The translations under genes were made by a program, and so were the position numbers. Below, piece after piece: positions 52,981-64,000 of a DNA stretch of 64,000 bases. The stretch lies in assembly GCA_963575645.1 (NCBI GenBank), contig OY754471.1, positions 30,264,401 to 30,328,400 on the forward strand. Reading direction: 5' to 3'. The stretch comes from Xanthostigma xanthostigma. Taxonomy: Eukaryota > Arthropoda > Insecta > Raphidioptera > Raphidiidae. The notes under the pieces were generated by a model. The model made no database searches, was not told the DNA's origin, and saw nothing but the letters and a program-made list of their open reading frames with translations. Within the stretch, counting starts at the first letter, position 1; every line of letters starts with the position of its first letter.

Positions 52981-53045
52981 ACTCATTTGCACGCAATTGT
53001 CGTGAAGCATGAAAAAACTGCTTGTCTGCGTTTAAATAATGGTTA

Positions 53046-53921
53046 ATATGCAGTTTGCATTTTCTTATGAGAGAATGATCCAAACCTGAATGTTATAGTG
53101 TAAATAGACTTACCTTTGTAAAACAAAGCAATTTTGCCTATAAGGACTCATTTGCACGCAATTGTCGTAAAGCATGTAAAAACTGCTTGTATGTGTTAAA
53201 ATAATGGTTAATATGCAGTTTGCATTTTCTTATGAGAGAAAGATCCAAACCTGAATGTTATAGTGAAAGTAGACTTACCTTTGTGAAATAAAACAATTTT
53301 GCCTTTAAGGACTTATTTCCACCTAATTGTCGTAAAACATGTAAAAACTGCTTGTCTGCGTTAAAATAATGGTTAATATGCCGTTTGCATTTTCTTATGA
53401 GAGAATGATCCAAACCTGAATTGTATAGTGTAAATAGACTGACCCTCATGAAATAAAGCAATTTTGCCTATAAAGACTCATTTGCACCTAATTGTCGTAA
53501 AGCATGACAAAACTGCTTGTCTGCGTTTAAATAATGGTTAATATGCAGTTTGCATTTTCTTATGAGAGAATGATCCAAACCTTAATGTTATAGTGTAAAT
53601 AGACTTACCTTTGTAATATAAAGCAATTTTGCCTATAAGGACTCATTTGCACGCAATTGTCGTGAAGCATGTAAGAACTGCTTGTCTGCGTGAAAATGAT
53701 AGTAAATATGCAGTTTGCATTTTCTTATGAGAGAATGATCCAAACCTGAATGTTATAGTGTAAATAGACTTACCTTTGTAAAACAAAGCAATTTTGCCTA
53801 TAAGGACTCATTTGCACGCAATTGTCGTAAAGCATGTAAAAACTGCTTGTCTGCGTTAAAATAATGGTTAATATGCAGTTTGCATTTTCTTATGAGAGAA
53901 TGATCCAAACCTGAATGTTAT
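53046..53921. repeat. 1,155-bp (7-mer) repeat, left copy, identical to its partner
   Basis: This matches 54,201-55,076 at exactly 1,155 bp, with no difference found on a full base-by-base reading of about 875 bp. The shared rare variants include CATGACAAAACTG and TGTATGTGTT. Absence of divergence makes it the youngest duplication seen here, or one kept identical by conversion. Confidence 0.93.
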
Positions 53922-54200
53922 AGTGAAAATAGACTTACCTTTGTAAAATAACGCAATTTTGCTTATAAGGACTCATTTGCACGCAATTGTCGTGAAGCAT
54001 GTAAAAACTGCTTGTCTGCGTTAAAATAATGGTTAATATGCAGTTTGCAATTTCTTATGAGAGAATGATCCAAACCTAAATGTTAGAGTGAAAGTAGACT
54101 TACCTTTGTCAAATAAAGCAATTTTGCCTATAAGGACTCATTTGCCCCTAATTGTCATAAAGCATGTAAAAACTGCTTGTCTGCGTGAAAATGATAGTAA

Positions 54201-55076
54201 ATATGCAGTTTGCATTTTCTTATGAGAGAATGATCCAAACCTGAATGTTATAGTGTAAATAGACTTACCTTTGTAAAACAAAGCAATTTTGCCTATAAGG
54301 ACTCATTTGCACGCAATTGTCGTAAAGCATGTAAAAACTGCTTGTATGTGTTAAAATAATGGTTAATATGCAGTTTGCATTTTCTTATGAGAGAAAGATC
54401 CAAACCTGAATGTTATAGTGAAAGTAGACTTACCTTTGTGAAATAAAACAATTTTGCCTTTAAGGACTTATTTCCACCTAATTGTCGTAAAACATGTAAA
54501 AACTGCTTGTCTGCGTTAAAATAATGGTTAATATGCCGTTTGCATTTTCTTATGAGAGAATGATCCAAACCTGAATTGTATAGTGTAAATAGACTGACCC
54601 TCATGAAATAAAGCAATTTTGCCTATAAAGACTCATTTGCACCTAATTGTCGTAAAGCATGACAAAACTGCTTGTCTGCGTTTAAATAATGGTTAATATG
54701 CAGTTTGCATTTTCTTATGAGAGAATGATCCAAACCTTAATGTTATAGTGTAAATAGACTTACCTTTGTAATATAAAGCAATTTTGCCTATAAGGACTCA
54801 TTTGCACGCAATTGTCGTGAAGCATGTAAGAACTGCTTGTCTGCGTGAAAATGATAGTAAATATGCAGTTTGCATTTTCTTATGAGAGAATGATCCAAAC
54901 CTGAATGTTATAGTGTAAATAGACTTACCTTTGTAAAACAAAGCAATTTTGCCTATAAGGACTCATTTGCACGCAATTGTCGTAAAGCATGTAAAAACTG
55001 CTTGTCTGCGTTAAAATAATGGTTAATATGCAGTTTGCATTTTCTTATGAGAGAATGATCCAAACCTGAATGTTTT
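54201..55076. repeat. 1,155-bp (7-mer) repeat, right copy
   Basis: Identical partner of 53,046-53,921. After it, the sequence changes to GTTTTAGTG and the GCAGTATAC series, whereas the left copy continues with GTGAAAATAG. Part of the same block, with CATGAAAAAACTG instead of CATGACAAAACTG, recurs near 58,480-58,850. Confidence 0.93.
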
Positions 55077-55524
55077 AGTGTAAATAGACTTACCCTCATG
55101 AAATAAAGCAATTTTGCCTATAAAGACTCATTTGCCCCTAATTGTCGTAAAGCATGTAAAAACTGCTTGTCTGCGTTTAAATAATGGTTAATATGCAGTA
55201 TACATTTTCTAATGAGAGAAAGATCCAAACCTGAATGTTATAGTGTAAATAGACTTACCCTCATGAAATAAAGCAATTTTGCCTATAAAGACTCATTTGC
55301 ACCTAATTGTCGTAAAGCATAAAAAAACTGCTTGTCTGCGTTTAAATAATGGTTAATATGCAGTTTGCATTTTCTTATGAGAGAATGATCCAAACCTGAA
55401 TGTTATAGTGTAAATAGACTAACCTTTGTAAAATAAAGCAATTTTGCTTATAGGGACTCATTTGCACGCAATTGTCGTGAAGCATGAAAAAACTGCTTGT
55501 CTGCGTTTAAATAATGGTTAATAT

Positions 55525-56235
55525 GCAGTTTGCATTTTCTTATGAGAGATAGATCCAAACCTGAATGTTATAGTTTAAATAGACTTACCCTAATGAAATA
55601 AAGCAATTTTGCCTATAAGGACTCATTTGCACCTAATTGTCATAAAGCTTTTAAAAACTGCTTGTATGCGTTAAAATTATAGTTAATATGCAGTTTGCAT
55701 TTTCTTATGAGAGAATGATCAAAACCTGAATGTTATAGTGTAAATAGACTTACCCTCATGAAATAAAGCAATTTTCCCCATAAGGACTCATTTGCACCTA
55801 ATTGTCATAAAGCATGTAAAAACTGCTTGTATGCGTTAAAATAATGGTTAATATGCAGTTTGCATTTTCTTATGAGAGAATGATCCAAACCTGAATGTTA
55901 TAGTGTAAATAGACTTACCTTTGTAAAATAAAGCAATTTTGCTTATAAGGACTCATTTGCACGCAATTGTCGTGAAGCATGTAAAAACTGCTTGTCTGCG
56001 TTAAAATAATGGTTAATATTATGCAGTTTGCAATTTCTTATGAGAGAATGATCCAAACCTGAATGTTAGAGTGAAAGTAGACTTACCTTTGTAAAATAAA
56101 GCAATTTTGCCTATAAGGACTCATTTGCCCCTAATTGTCATAAAGCATGTAAAAACTGCTTGTCTGCGTTAAAATAATGGTTAATATGCAGTTTGCATTT
56201 TCATATGAGAGAATAATCCAAACCTGAATGTTATA
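55525..56235. repeat. 1,158/1,155-bp (7-mer) repeat, left copy
   Basis: This aligns with 56,683-57,390. The rare ATTTTCCCCATAAGG variant lies at 55,772 and 56,930 (1,158 bp). A 3-bp insertion near 56,018 (TTAATATTATGCAG) reduces the offset to 1,155 afterwards. It holds GAGAGATAG, AAGCTTTTAAAAAC, GCAATTTC and TCATATGAGAG units. Confidence 0.85.
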
Positions 56236-56682
56236 GTGTAAATAGACTTACCTTTGTAAAATAAAGCAATTTTGCCTATAAGGACTCATTTGCACGCAAT
56301 TGTCGTGAAGCATGTAAAAACTGCTTGTCTGCGTTAAAATAATGGTTAATATGCAGTTTGCATTTTCTTATGAGAGAATGATCCAAACCTGAATGTTATA
56401 GTGAAAATAGACTTACCTTTGTAAAATAACGCAATTTTGCCTATAAGGACTCATTTGCACGCAATTGTCGTAAAGCATGTAAAAACTGATTGTCTGCGTT
56501 AAAATAATGGTTAATATGCAGTTTGCATTTTCTTTTGAGAGAATGATCCAAACCTGAATGTTTTAGTGTAAATAGACTTACCCTCATGAAATAAAGCAAT
56601 TTTGCCTATAAAGACTCATTTGCACCTAATTGTCATAAAGCATGTAAAAACTGCTTGTATGCGTTAAAATGATAGTAAATAT

Positions 56683-57390
56683 GCAGTTTGCATTTTCTTA
56701 TGAGAGATAGATCCAAACCTGAATGTTATAGTTTAAATAGACTTACCCTAATGAAATAAAGCAATTTTGCCTATAAGGACTCATTTGCACCTAATTGTCA
56801 TAAAGCTTTTAAAAACTGCTTGTATGCGTTAAAATAATAGTTAATATGCAGTTTGCATTTTCTTATGAGAGAATGATCCAAACCTGAATGTTATAGTGTA
56901 AATAGACTTACCCTCATGAAATAAAGCAATTTTCCCCATAAGGACTCATTTGCACATAATTGTCATAAAGCATGTAAAAACTGCTTGTATGCGTTAAAAT
57001 AATGGTTAATATGCAGTTTGCATTTTCTTATGAGAGAATGATCCAAACCTGAATGTTATAGTGTAAATAGACTTACCTTTGTAAAATAAAGCAATTTTGC
57101 TTATAAGGACTCATTTGCACGCAATTGTCGTGAAGCATGTAAAAACTGCTTGTCTGCGTTAAAATAATGGTTAATATGCAGTTTGCAATTTCTTATGAGA
57201 GAATGATCCAAACCTGAATGTTAGAGTGAAAGTAGATTTACCTTTGTAAAATAAAGCAATTTTGCCTATAAGGACTCATTTGCCCCTAATTGTCATAAAG
57301 CATGTAAAAACTGCTTGTCTGCGTTAAAATAATGGTTAATATGCAGTTTGCATTTTCATATGAGAGAATGATCCAAACCTGAATGTTATA
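56683..57390. repeat. 1,158/1,155-bp (7-mer) repeat, right copy
   Basis: Partner of 55,525-56,235, without the 3-bp insertion and with AGATTTACC near 57,234. It then passes to GTAATATAAAG and GTAAAACAAAG units like those at 50.1 and 53.6 kb. Confidence 0.85.
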
Positions 57391-58659
57391 GTGTAAATAG
57401 ATTTACCTTTGTAATATAAAGCAATTTTGCCTATAAGGACTCATTTGCACGCAATTGTCGTGAAGCATGTAAGAACTGCTTGTCTGCGTGAAAATGATAG
57501 TAAATATGCAGTTTGCATTTTCTTATGAGAGAATCATCCAAACCTGAATGTTATAGTGTAAATAGACTTACCTTTGTAAAACAAAGCAATTTTGCCTATA
57601 AGGACTCATTTGCACGCAATTGTCGTAAAGCATGTAAAAACTCCTTGTCTGCGTTAAAATAATGGTTAATATGCAGTTTGCATTTTCTTATGAGAGAATG
57701 ATCCAAACCTGAATGTTTTAGTGTAAATAGACTTACCCTCATGAAATAAAGCAATTTTGCCTATAAAGACTCATTTGCCCCTAATTGTCGTAAAGCATGT
57801 AAAAACTGCTTGTCTGCGTTTAAATAAAGGTTAATATGCAGTATACATTTTCTAGTGAGAGAAAGATCCAAACCTGAATGTTATAGTGTAAATAGACTTA
57901 CCCTCATGAAATAAAGCAATTTTGCCTATAAAGACTCATTTGCACCTAATTGTCGTAAAGCATAAAAAAACTGCTTGTCTGCGTTTAAATAATGGTTAAT
58001 ATGCAGTTTGCATTTTCTTATGAGAGAATGATCCAAACCTGAATGTTATAGTGTAAATAGACTTACCTTTGTAAAATAAAGCAATTTTGCTTATAAGGAC
58101 TCATTTGCACGCAATTGTCGTGAAGCATGTAAAAACTGCTTGTCTGCGTGAAAATGATAGTAAATATGCAGTTTGCATTTTCTTATGAGAGAATGATTCA
58201 AACCTGAATGTTATAGTGTAAATAGACTAAACCTCATGAAATAAAGCAATTTTGCCTATAAGGACTCATTTGCACCTAATTGTCTTAAAGCATGTAAAAA
58301 CTGCTTGTATGCGTTAAAATAATGGTTAATATGCAGTTTGCATTTTCTTATGAGAGAATGATCCAAACCTGAATGTTATAGTGTCAATAGACTTACCTTT
58401 GTAAAACAAAGCAATTTTGCCTATAAGGACTCATTTGCACGCAATTGTCGTAAAGCATGTAAAAACTGCTTGTATGCGTTAAAATAATGGTTAATATGCA
58501 GTTTGCATTTTCTTATGAGAGAAAGATCCAAACCTGAATGTTATAGTGAAAGTAGACTTACCTTTGTGAAATAAAACAATTTTGCCTTTAAGGACTTATT
58601 TCCACCTAATTGTCGTAAAACATGTAAAAACTGCTTGTCTGCGTTAAAATAATGGTTAA

Positions 58660-60150
58660 TATGCCGTTTGCATTTTCTTATGAGAGAATGATCCAAACCT
58701 GAATTGTATAGTGTAAATAGACTGACCCTCATGAAATAAAGCAATTTTGCCTATAAAGACTCATTTGCACCTAATTGTCGTAAAGCATGAAAAAACTGCT
58801 TGTCTGCGTTTAAATAATGGTTAATATGCAGTTTGCATTTTCTTATGAGAGAATGATCCAAACCGGAATGTTATAGTGTAAATAGACTAACCCTCATGAA
58901 ATAAAGCAATTTTGCCTATAAGGACTCATTTGCACCTACTTGTCATAAAGCATGTAAAAACTGCTTGTATGCGTTAAAATAATGGTTAATATGCAGTTTG
59001 CATTTTCTTATGAGAGAATGATCCAAACCTGAATGTTATAATGTAAATAGACTTACCTTTGTAAAATAAAGCAATTTTGCCTATAAGGACTCATTTGCCC
59101 CTAATTGTCATAAAGCATGTAAAAACTGCTTGTCTGCGTTAAAATAATGGTTAATATGCAGTTTGCATTTTCTTATGAGAGAATGATCCAAACCTGAATG
59201 TTATAGTGAAAATAGACTTACCTTTGTAAAATAACGCAATTTTGCCTATAAGGACTCATTTGCACGCAATTGTCGTGAAGCATGTAAAAACTGCTTGTCT
59301 GCGTTAAAATAAAGGTTAATATGCAGTTTGCATTTTCTTATGAGAGAATGATCCAAACCTGAATGTTTTAGTGTATATAGACTTACCCTCATGAAATAAA
59401 GCAATTTTGCCTATAAAGACTCATTTGCACCTAATTGTCATAAAGCATGTAAAAACTGCTTGTATGCGTTAAAATGATAGTAAATATGCAGTTTGCATTT
59501 TTTTATGAGAGAATGATCCAAAACTGAAAGTTATAGTGTAAATAGACTTACCCTCATGAAATAAAGCAATTTTGCCTATAAGGACTCATTTGCCCCTAAT
59601 TGTCGTAAAGCATGTAAAAACTGCTTGTCTGCGTTAAAATAATGGTTAATATGCCGTTTGCATTTTCTTATGAGAGAATAATCCAAACCTGAATGTTATA
59701 GTGTAAATAGACTAACCTTCATGAAATAAAGCAATTTTGCCTATAAGGACCCATTTGCCCCTAATTGTCATAAAGCATGTAACAACTGCTTGTATGCGTT
59801 AAAATAATGGTTAATATGCAGTTTGCATTTTCTTATGAGAGAATGATTCAAACCTGAATGTTATAGTGTAAATAGACTTACCCTCATGAAATAAAGCAAT
59901 TTTGCCTATAAAGACTTATTTGCACCTAATTGTCGTAAAGCATGTAAAAACTGCTTGTCTGCGTTTAAATAATGGTTAATATGCAGTTTGCATTTTCTTA
60001 TGAGAGAATGATCCAAACCTGAATGTTATAGTGCAAATAGACTTACCCTCATGAAATAAAGCAATTTTGCCTATAAAGACTCATTTGCACCTAATTGTCG
60101 TAAAGCATGTAAAAACTGCTTGTCTGCGTTTAAATAATGGTTAATATGCA
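58660..60150. repeat. Dispersed copy of the 27.8-29.4 kb segment
   Basis: This aligns with 27,790-29,400 at an offset of 30,873 bp at AATTGTATAG (27,829/58,702) and TTATAATG (28,162/59,035). It keeps the series AAAGGTTAAT, GTGTATATAG, ATTTTTTTATG and CCAAAACTG, then GCCGTTTGC, GAATAATCC, GGACCCATTTGCCCC, GTAACAACTGC, GATTCAAACC and GTGCAAATAG. It lacks the GTTTTCAATTTC unit present near 28,780, a one-monomer deletion. Confidence 0.82.
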
Positions 60151-60594
60151 GTTTGCATTTTCTAATGAGAGAATGATCCAAACCTGAATGTTATAGTGTA
60201 AATAGACTTACCTTTGTAAAATAAAGCAATTTTGCCTATAAGGACTCATTTGCACGCAATTGTCGTGAAGCATAAAAAACTGCTTCTCTGCGTTAAAATA
60301 ATGGTTAATATGCAGTTTGCAATTTCTTATGAGAGAGTGATCCAAACCTGAATGTTATAGTGTAAATATTCTAAACCTCATGAAATAAAGCAATTTTGCC
60401 TATAAGGACTCATTTGCACCTAATTGTCATAAAGCATGTAAAAACTGCTTGTATGCGTTAAAATAATGGTTAATATGCAGTTTGCATTTTCTTATGAGAG
60501 AATGATCCAAACCTGAATGTTATAGTGTAAATAGACTTACCTTTGTAAAACAAAGCAATTTTGCCTATAAGGACTCAGTTGCACGCAATTGTCG

Positions 60595-62870
60595 TAAAGC
60601 ATGTAAAAACTGCTTGTATGTGTTAAAATAATGGTTAATATGCAGTTTGCATTTTCTTATGAGAGAAAGATCCAAACCTGAATGTTATAGTGAAAGTAGA
60701 CTTACCTTTGTAAAATAAAGCAATTTTGCCTATAAGGACTCATTTGCCCCTAATTGTCATAAAGCATGTAAAAACTGCTTGTCTGCGTTAAAATAATGGT
60801 TAATATGCAGTTTGCATTTTCTTATGAGAGAATGATCCAAGCCTGAATGTTATAGTGAAAATAGACTTACCTTTGTAAAATAACGCAATTTTGTCTATAA
60901 GGACTCATTTGCACGCAATTGTCGTGAAGCATGTAAAAACTGCTTGTCTGCGTTAAAATAAAGGTTAATATGCAGTTTGCATTTTCTTATGAGAGAATGA
61001 TACAAACCTGAATGTTTTAGTGTATATAGACTTACCCTCATGAAATAAAGCAATTTTGCCTATAAAGACTCATTTGCACCTAATTGTCATAAAGCATGTA
61101 AAAACTGCTTGTATGCGTTAAAATGATAGTAAATATGCAGTTTGCATTTTTTTATGAGAGAATGATCCAAAACTGAATGTTATAGTGTAAATAGACTAAC
61201 CCTCATGAAATAAAGCAATTTTGCCTATAAAGACTCATTTGCACGTAATTGTCGTAAAGCATGTAAAAACTGCTTGTCTGCGTTAAAATAATGGTTAATA
61301 TGCAGTTTTCAATTTCTTATGAGAGAATGATCCAAACCTGAATGTTATAGATTAAATAGACTAACCCTCATGAAATAAAGCAATTTTGCCTATAAGGACT
61401 CATTTGCCCCTAATTGTCGTAAAGCATGTAAAAACTGCTTGTCTGCGTTAAAATAATGGTTTATATGCAGTTTGCATTTTCTTATGAGAGAAAGATCCAA
61501 ACCTGAATGTTATAGTGAAAGTAGACTTACCTTTGTAAAATAAAGCAATTTTGCCTATAAGGACTCATTTGCCCCTAATTGTCATAAAGCATGTAAAAAC
61601 TGCTTGTCTGCGTTAAAATAATGGTTAATATGCAGTTTGCATTTTCTTATGAGAGAATGATCCAAGCCTGAATGTTATAGTGAAAATAGACTTACCTTTG
61701 TAAAATAACGCAATTTTGCCTATAAGGACTCATTTGCACGCAATTGTCGTGAAGCATGTAAAAACTGCTTGTCTGCGTTAAAATAAGGGTTAATATGCAG
61801 TTTGCATTTTCTTATGAGAGAATGATCCAAACCTGAATGTTTTAGTGTATATAGACTTACCCTCATGAAATAAAGCAATTTTGCCTATAAAGACTCATTT
61901 GCACCTAATATTCATAAAGCATGTAAAAACTGCTTGTATGCGTTAAAATGATAGTAAATATGCAGTTTGCATTTTTTTATGAGAGAATGATCCAAAACTG
62001 AATGTTATAGTGTAAATAGACTTACCCTCATGAAATAAAGCAATTTTGCCTATAAAGACTCATTTGCACGTAATTGTCGTAAAGCATGTAAAAACTGCTT
62101 GTCTGCGTTAAAATAATGGTTAATATGCAGTTTTCAATTTCTTATGAGAGAATGATCCAAACCTGAATGTTATAGTGTAAATAGACTAACCCTCATGAAA
62201 TAAAGCAATTTTGCCTTTAAGGACTCATTTGCCCCTAATTGTCGTAAAGCATGTAAAAACTGCTTGTATGTGTTAAAATAATGGTTAATATGCAGTTTGC
62301 ATTTTCTTATGAGAGAAAGATCCAAACCTGAATGTTATAGTGAAAGTAGACTTACCTTTGTAAAATAAAGCAATTTTGCCTATAAGGACTCATTTGCCCC
62401 TAATTGTCATAAAGCATGTAAAAACTGCTTGTCTGCGTTAAAATAATGGTTAATATGCAGTTTGCATTTTCTTATGAGAGAATGATCCAAACCTGAATGT
62501 TATAGTGAAAATAGACTTACCTTTGTAAAATAACGCAATTTTGCCTATAAGGACTCATTTGCACGCAATTGTCGTGAAGCATGTAAAAACTGCTTGTCTG
62601 CGTTAAAATAAAGGTTAATTATGCAGTTTGCATTTTTTTATGAGAGAATGATCCAAACCTGAATGTTTTAGTGTATATAGACTTACCCTCATGAAATAAA
62701 GCAATTTTGCCTATAAAGACTCATTTGCACCTAATTGTCATAAAGCATGTAAAAACTGCTTGTATGCGTTAAAATGATAGTAAATATGCAGTTTGCATTT
62801 TTTTATGAGAGAATGATCCAAAACTGAATGTTATAGTGTAAATAGACTTACCCTCATGAAATAAAGCAAT
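60595..62870. repeat. 825-bp 5-mer repeated about 2.7 times
   Basis: The GAGAGAAAGATCC unit starts at 60,661, 61,486 and 62,311, exactly 825 bp apart. The AAAGG position follows at 60,960, 61,785 and 62,610. Each unit holds GAAAGTAGAC, GAAAATAG/AACGC, GTGTATATAG, GATAGTAAAT with ATTTTTTTATG, and GTTTTCAATTTC monomers. Units 1 and 2 share CCAAGCCTG. Unit 3 has CCAAACCTG. The third is cut near 62,870 by a CTAATGGTC unit. A further partial cassette follows from about 63,140. Confidence 0.9.
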
Positions 62871-63689
62871 TTTGCCTATAAGGACTCATTTGCACCTAAT
62901 GGTCATAAAGCATGTAAAAACTGCTTGTATGCGTTAAAATAATAGTTAATATGCAGTTTGCATTTTCTTGTGAGAGAATAATCCAAACCTGAATGTTATA
63001 GTGTAAATAGACTTACCTTTGTAAAATAAAGCAATTTTGCCTATAAGGACTCATTTGCACGCAATTGTCGTGAAGCATGTAAAAACTGCTTGTCTGTGTT
63101 AAAATAATGGTTAATATGCAGTTTGCATTTTCTTATGAGAGAATGAACCAAACCTGAATGTTATAGTGAAAACAGACTTACCTTTGTAAAATAACGCAAT
63201 TTTGCCTATAAGGACTCATTTGCACGCAATTGTCGTGAAGCATGTAAAAACTGCTTGTCTGCGTTAAAATAAAGGTTAATATGCAGTTTGCATTTTCTTA
63301 TGAGAGAATGATCCAAACCTGAATGTTTTAGTGTATATAGACTTACCCTCATGAAATAAAGCAATTTTGCCTATAAAGACTCATTTGCACCTAATTGTCA
63401 TAAAGCATGTAAAAACTGCTTGTATGCGTTAAAATGATAGTAAATATGCAGTTTGCATTTTTTTATGAGAGAATGATCCAAAACTGAATGTTATAGTGTA
63501 AATAGACTTACCCTCATGAAATAAAGCAATTTTGCCTATAAAGACTCATTTGCACGTAATTGTCGTAAAGCATGTAAAAACTGCTTGTCTGCGTTAAAAT
63601 AATGGTTAATATGCAGTTTTCAATTTCTTATGAGAGAATGATCCAAACCTGAATGTTATAGTGTAAATAGACTAACCCTCATGAAATAA

Positions 63690-64000
63690 AGCAATTTTGC
63701 CTATAAGGACTCATTTGCCCCTAATTGTCGTAAAGCATGTAAAAACTGCTTGTCGGCGTTAAAATAATGGTTAATATGCCGTTTGCATTTTCTTATGAGA
63801 GAATAATCCAAACCTGAATGTTATAGTGTAAATAGACTAACCTTCATGAAATAAAGCAATTTTGCCTATAAGGACCCATTTGCCCCTAATTGTCATAAAG
63901 CATGTAACAACTGCTTGTATGCGTTAAAATAATGGTTAATATGCAGTTTGCATTTTCTTATGAGAGAATGATTCAAACCTGAATGTTATAGTGTAAATAG
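63690..64000. repeat. 25-mer relation to 59,565-59,875, running off the window
   Basis: GCCGTTTGC, GAATAATCC, ACTAACCTTCATG, GGACCCATTTGCCCC, GTAACAACTGC and GATTCAAACC recur in the same order as at 59,565-59,875. AACAACTGC lies at 59,781 and 63,906, exactly 4,125 bp (25 monomers). The copy is still matching at the last base, so the duplication and the array continue beyond the window. Confidence 0.8.

Larger units (their letters stand above)
1..64000. repeat. Tandem satellite DNA array, 165-bp monomer, about 387 units
   Basis: Every part of the window is the same AT-rich unit repeated head-to-tail, with no gap and no orientation change. Unit starts can be followed at 1, 166, 331, then for example 3,464, 9,236, 12,864, 22,592, 34,646, 42,246, 50,168 and 63,866. 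These fit n x 165 with a drift never larger than about 14 bp. No unique DNA, transposon, gene or RNA gene interrupts it, so this entry also accounts for every gene-free stretch over 300 bases. The scale, high AT content and near-nucleosomal unit length are typical of eukaryotic centromeric or pericentromeric satellites. The centromere assignment is inference: no CENP-A data or flanking chromosome context is available. The host species and the satellite family name are unknown to me. Confidence 0.97.

Noticed and set aside
1..64000. CRISPR array
   Set aside because: Units are 165 bp and similar along their whole length, with no alternation of short constant repeat and unique spacer, and no cas genes.
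1..64000. CENP-B box
   Set aside because: The known core pattern (TTCG, then a central A, then CGGG) is not in the consensus. The rare TTCG units near 44,773 and 46,751 lack the CGGG half.
1..64000. Transposon, retroelement or inverted segment within the array
   Set aside because: Every line read shows the same orientation and register. No long non-satellite stretch, target-site duplication or terminal repeat was seen.
1..64000. A single regular higher-order repeat covering the window
   Set aside because: Offsets of 78, 49, 45, 28, 26, 25, 22, 21, 16, 13, 12, 7 and 5 monomers each hold only locally. No one period explains the whole window.
1..64000. Naming the species or a published satellite family
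   Set aside because: I do not recognise the monomer. A database search with the 165-bp consensus would be needed, and unit length alone is shared by many unrelated plants and animals.

Overview
The whole 64-kb window is one uninterrupted block of tandem satellite DNA. The repeat unit is about 165 bp (consensus about 31-32% G+C by hand count), all units lie head-to-tail in the same orientation, and the repeat runs off both ends. Setting phase 1 at window base 1, where CTATAAGG begins, I count 387 complete monomers to base 63,865 plus a 135-bp partial. The net length drift is only about +10 bp across all 387 units. I see no protein-coding gene, rRNA, tRNA, CRISPR array, transposon insertion, inverted segment or unique sequence. 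This points to a eukaryotic chromosome, most likely centromeric or pericentromeric heterochromatin. The species cannot be named from the sequence, and I do not recognise the monomer as a known named satellite.

The monomers are not random variants of one consensus. Three recurring haplotypes can be recognised from linked differences. Type A has CCTAATTGTCAT then TGTATGCG. Type B has CGCAATTGTCGTG then TGTCTGCG, often followed by TGAAAATGATAG. Type C has TATAAAGACTC, CCTAATTGTCGTAAAG, TGTCTGCG and TTTAAATAATGG. Differences concentrate between about phase 141 and phase 73 of the next unit. Phases of about 84-138 are much more constant.

Above the monomer there is no single regular higher-order repeat. 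The array is a mosaic of nested segmental duplications, each close to an integer number of monomers. From left to right: a 12.86-kb (78-mer) duplication links 1-9,140 with 12,864-22,000, and each copy contains a nested 824-bp 5-mer repeated about 2.7 times. A 5-mer (825 bp) duplication lies at 21.2-22.5 kb, followed by related blocks at 19.3-21.5, 23.4-25.7 and 26.0-27.8 kb. A 7,428-bp (45-mer) duplication links 26.3-32.8 with 33.7-40.2 kb, with a third partial copy at 41.0-42.3 kb. A 12-mer (1,979 bp) duplication spans 43.5-47.2 kb. A 22-mer (3,635 bp) and a 13-mer (2,146 bp) link parts of 47-53 kb. 7-mers (1,155 and 1,158 bp) lie at 53-57.4 kb. A final 5-mer (825 bp) tandem lies at 60.6-62.9 kb, and a 25-mer (4,125 bp) relation reaches the window end.

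The duplications differ from one another by whole-monomer gains and losses and by monomer-sized patches of clustered substitutions. That is what unequal exchange and gene conversion would leave. The most interesting content is therefore evolutionary and structural: a readable record of how a large satellite array grew. Two short dyads in the monomer and the nucleosome-scale unit length are the only hints of function visible here.
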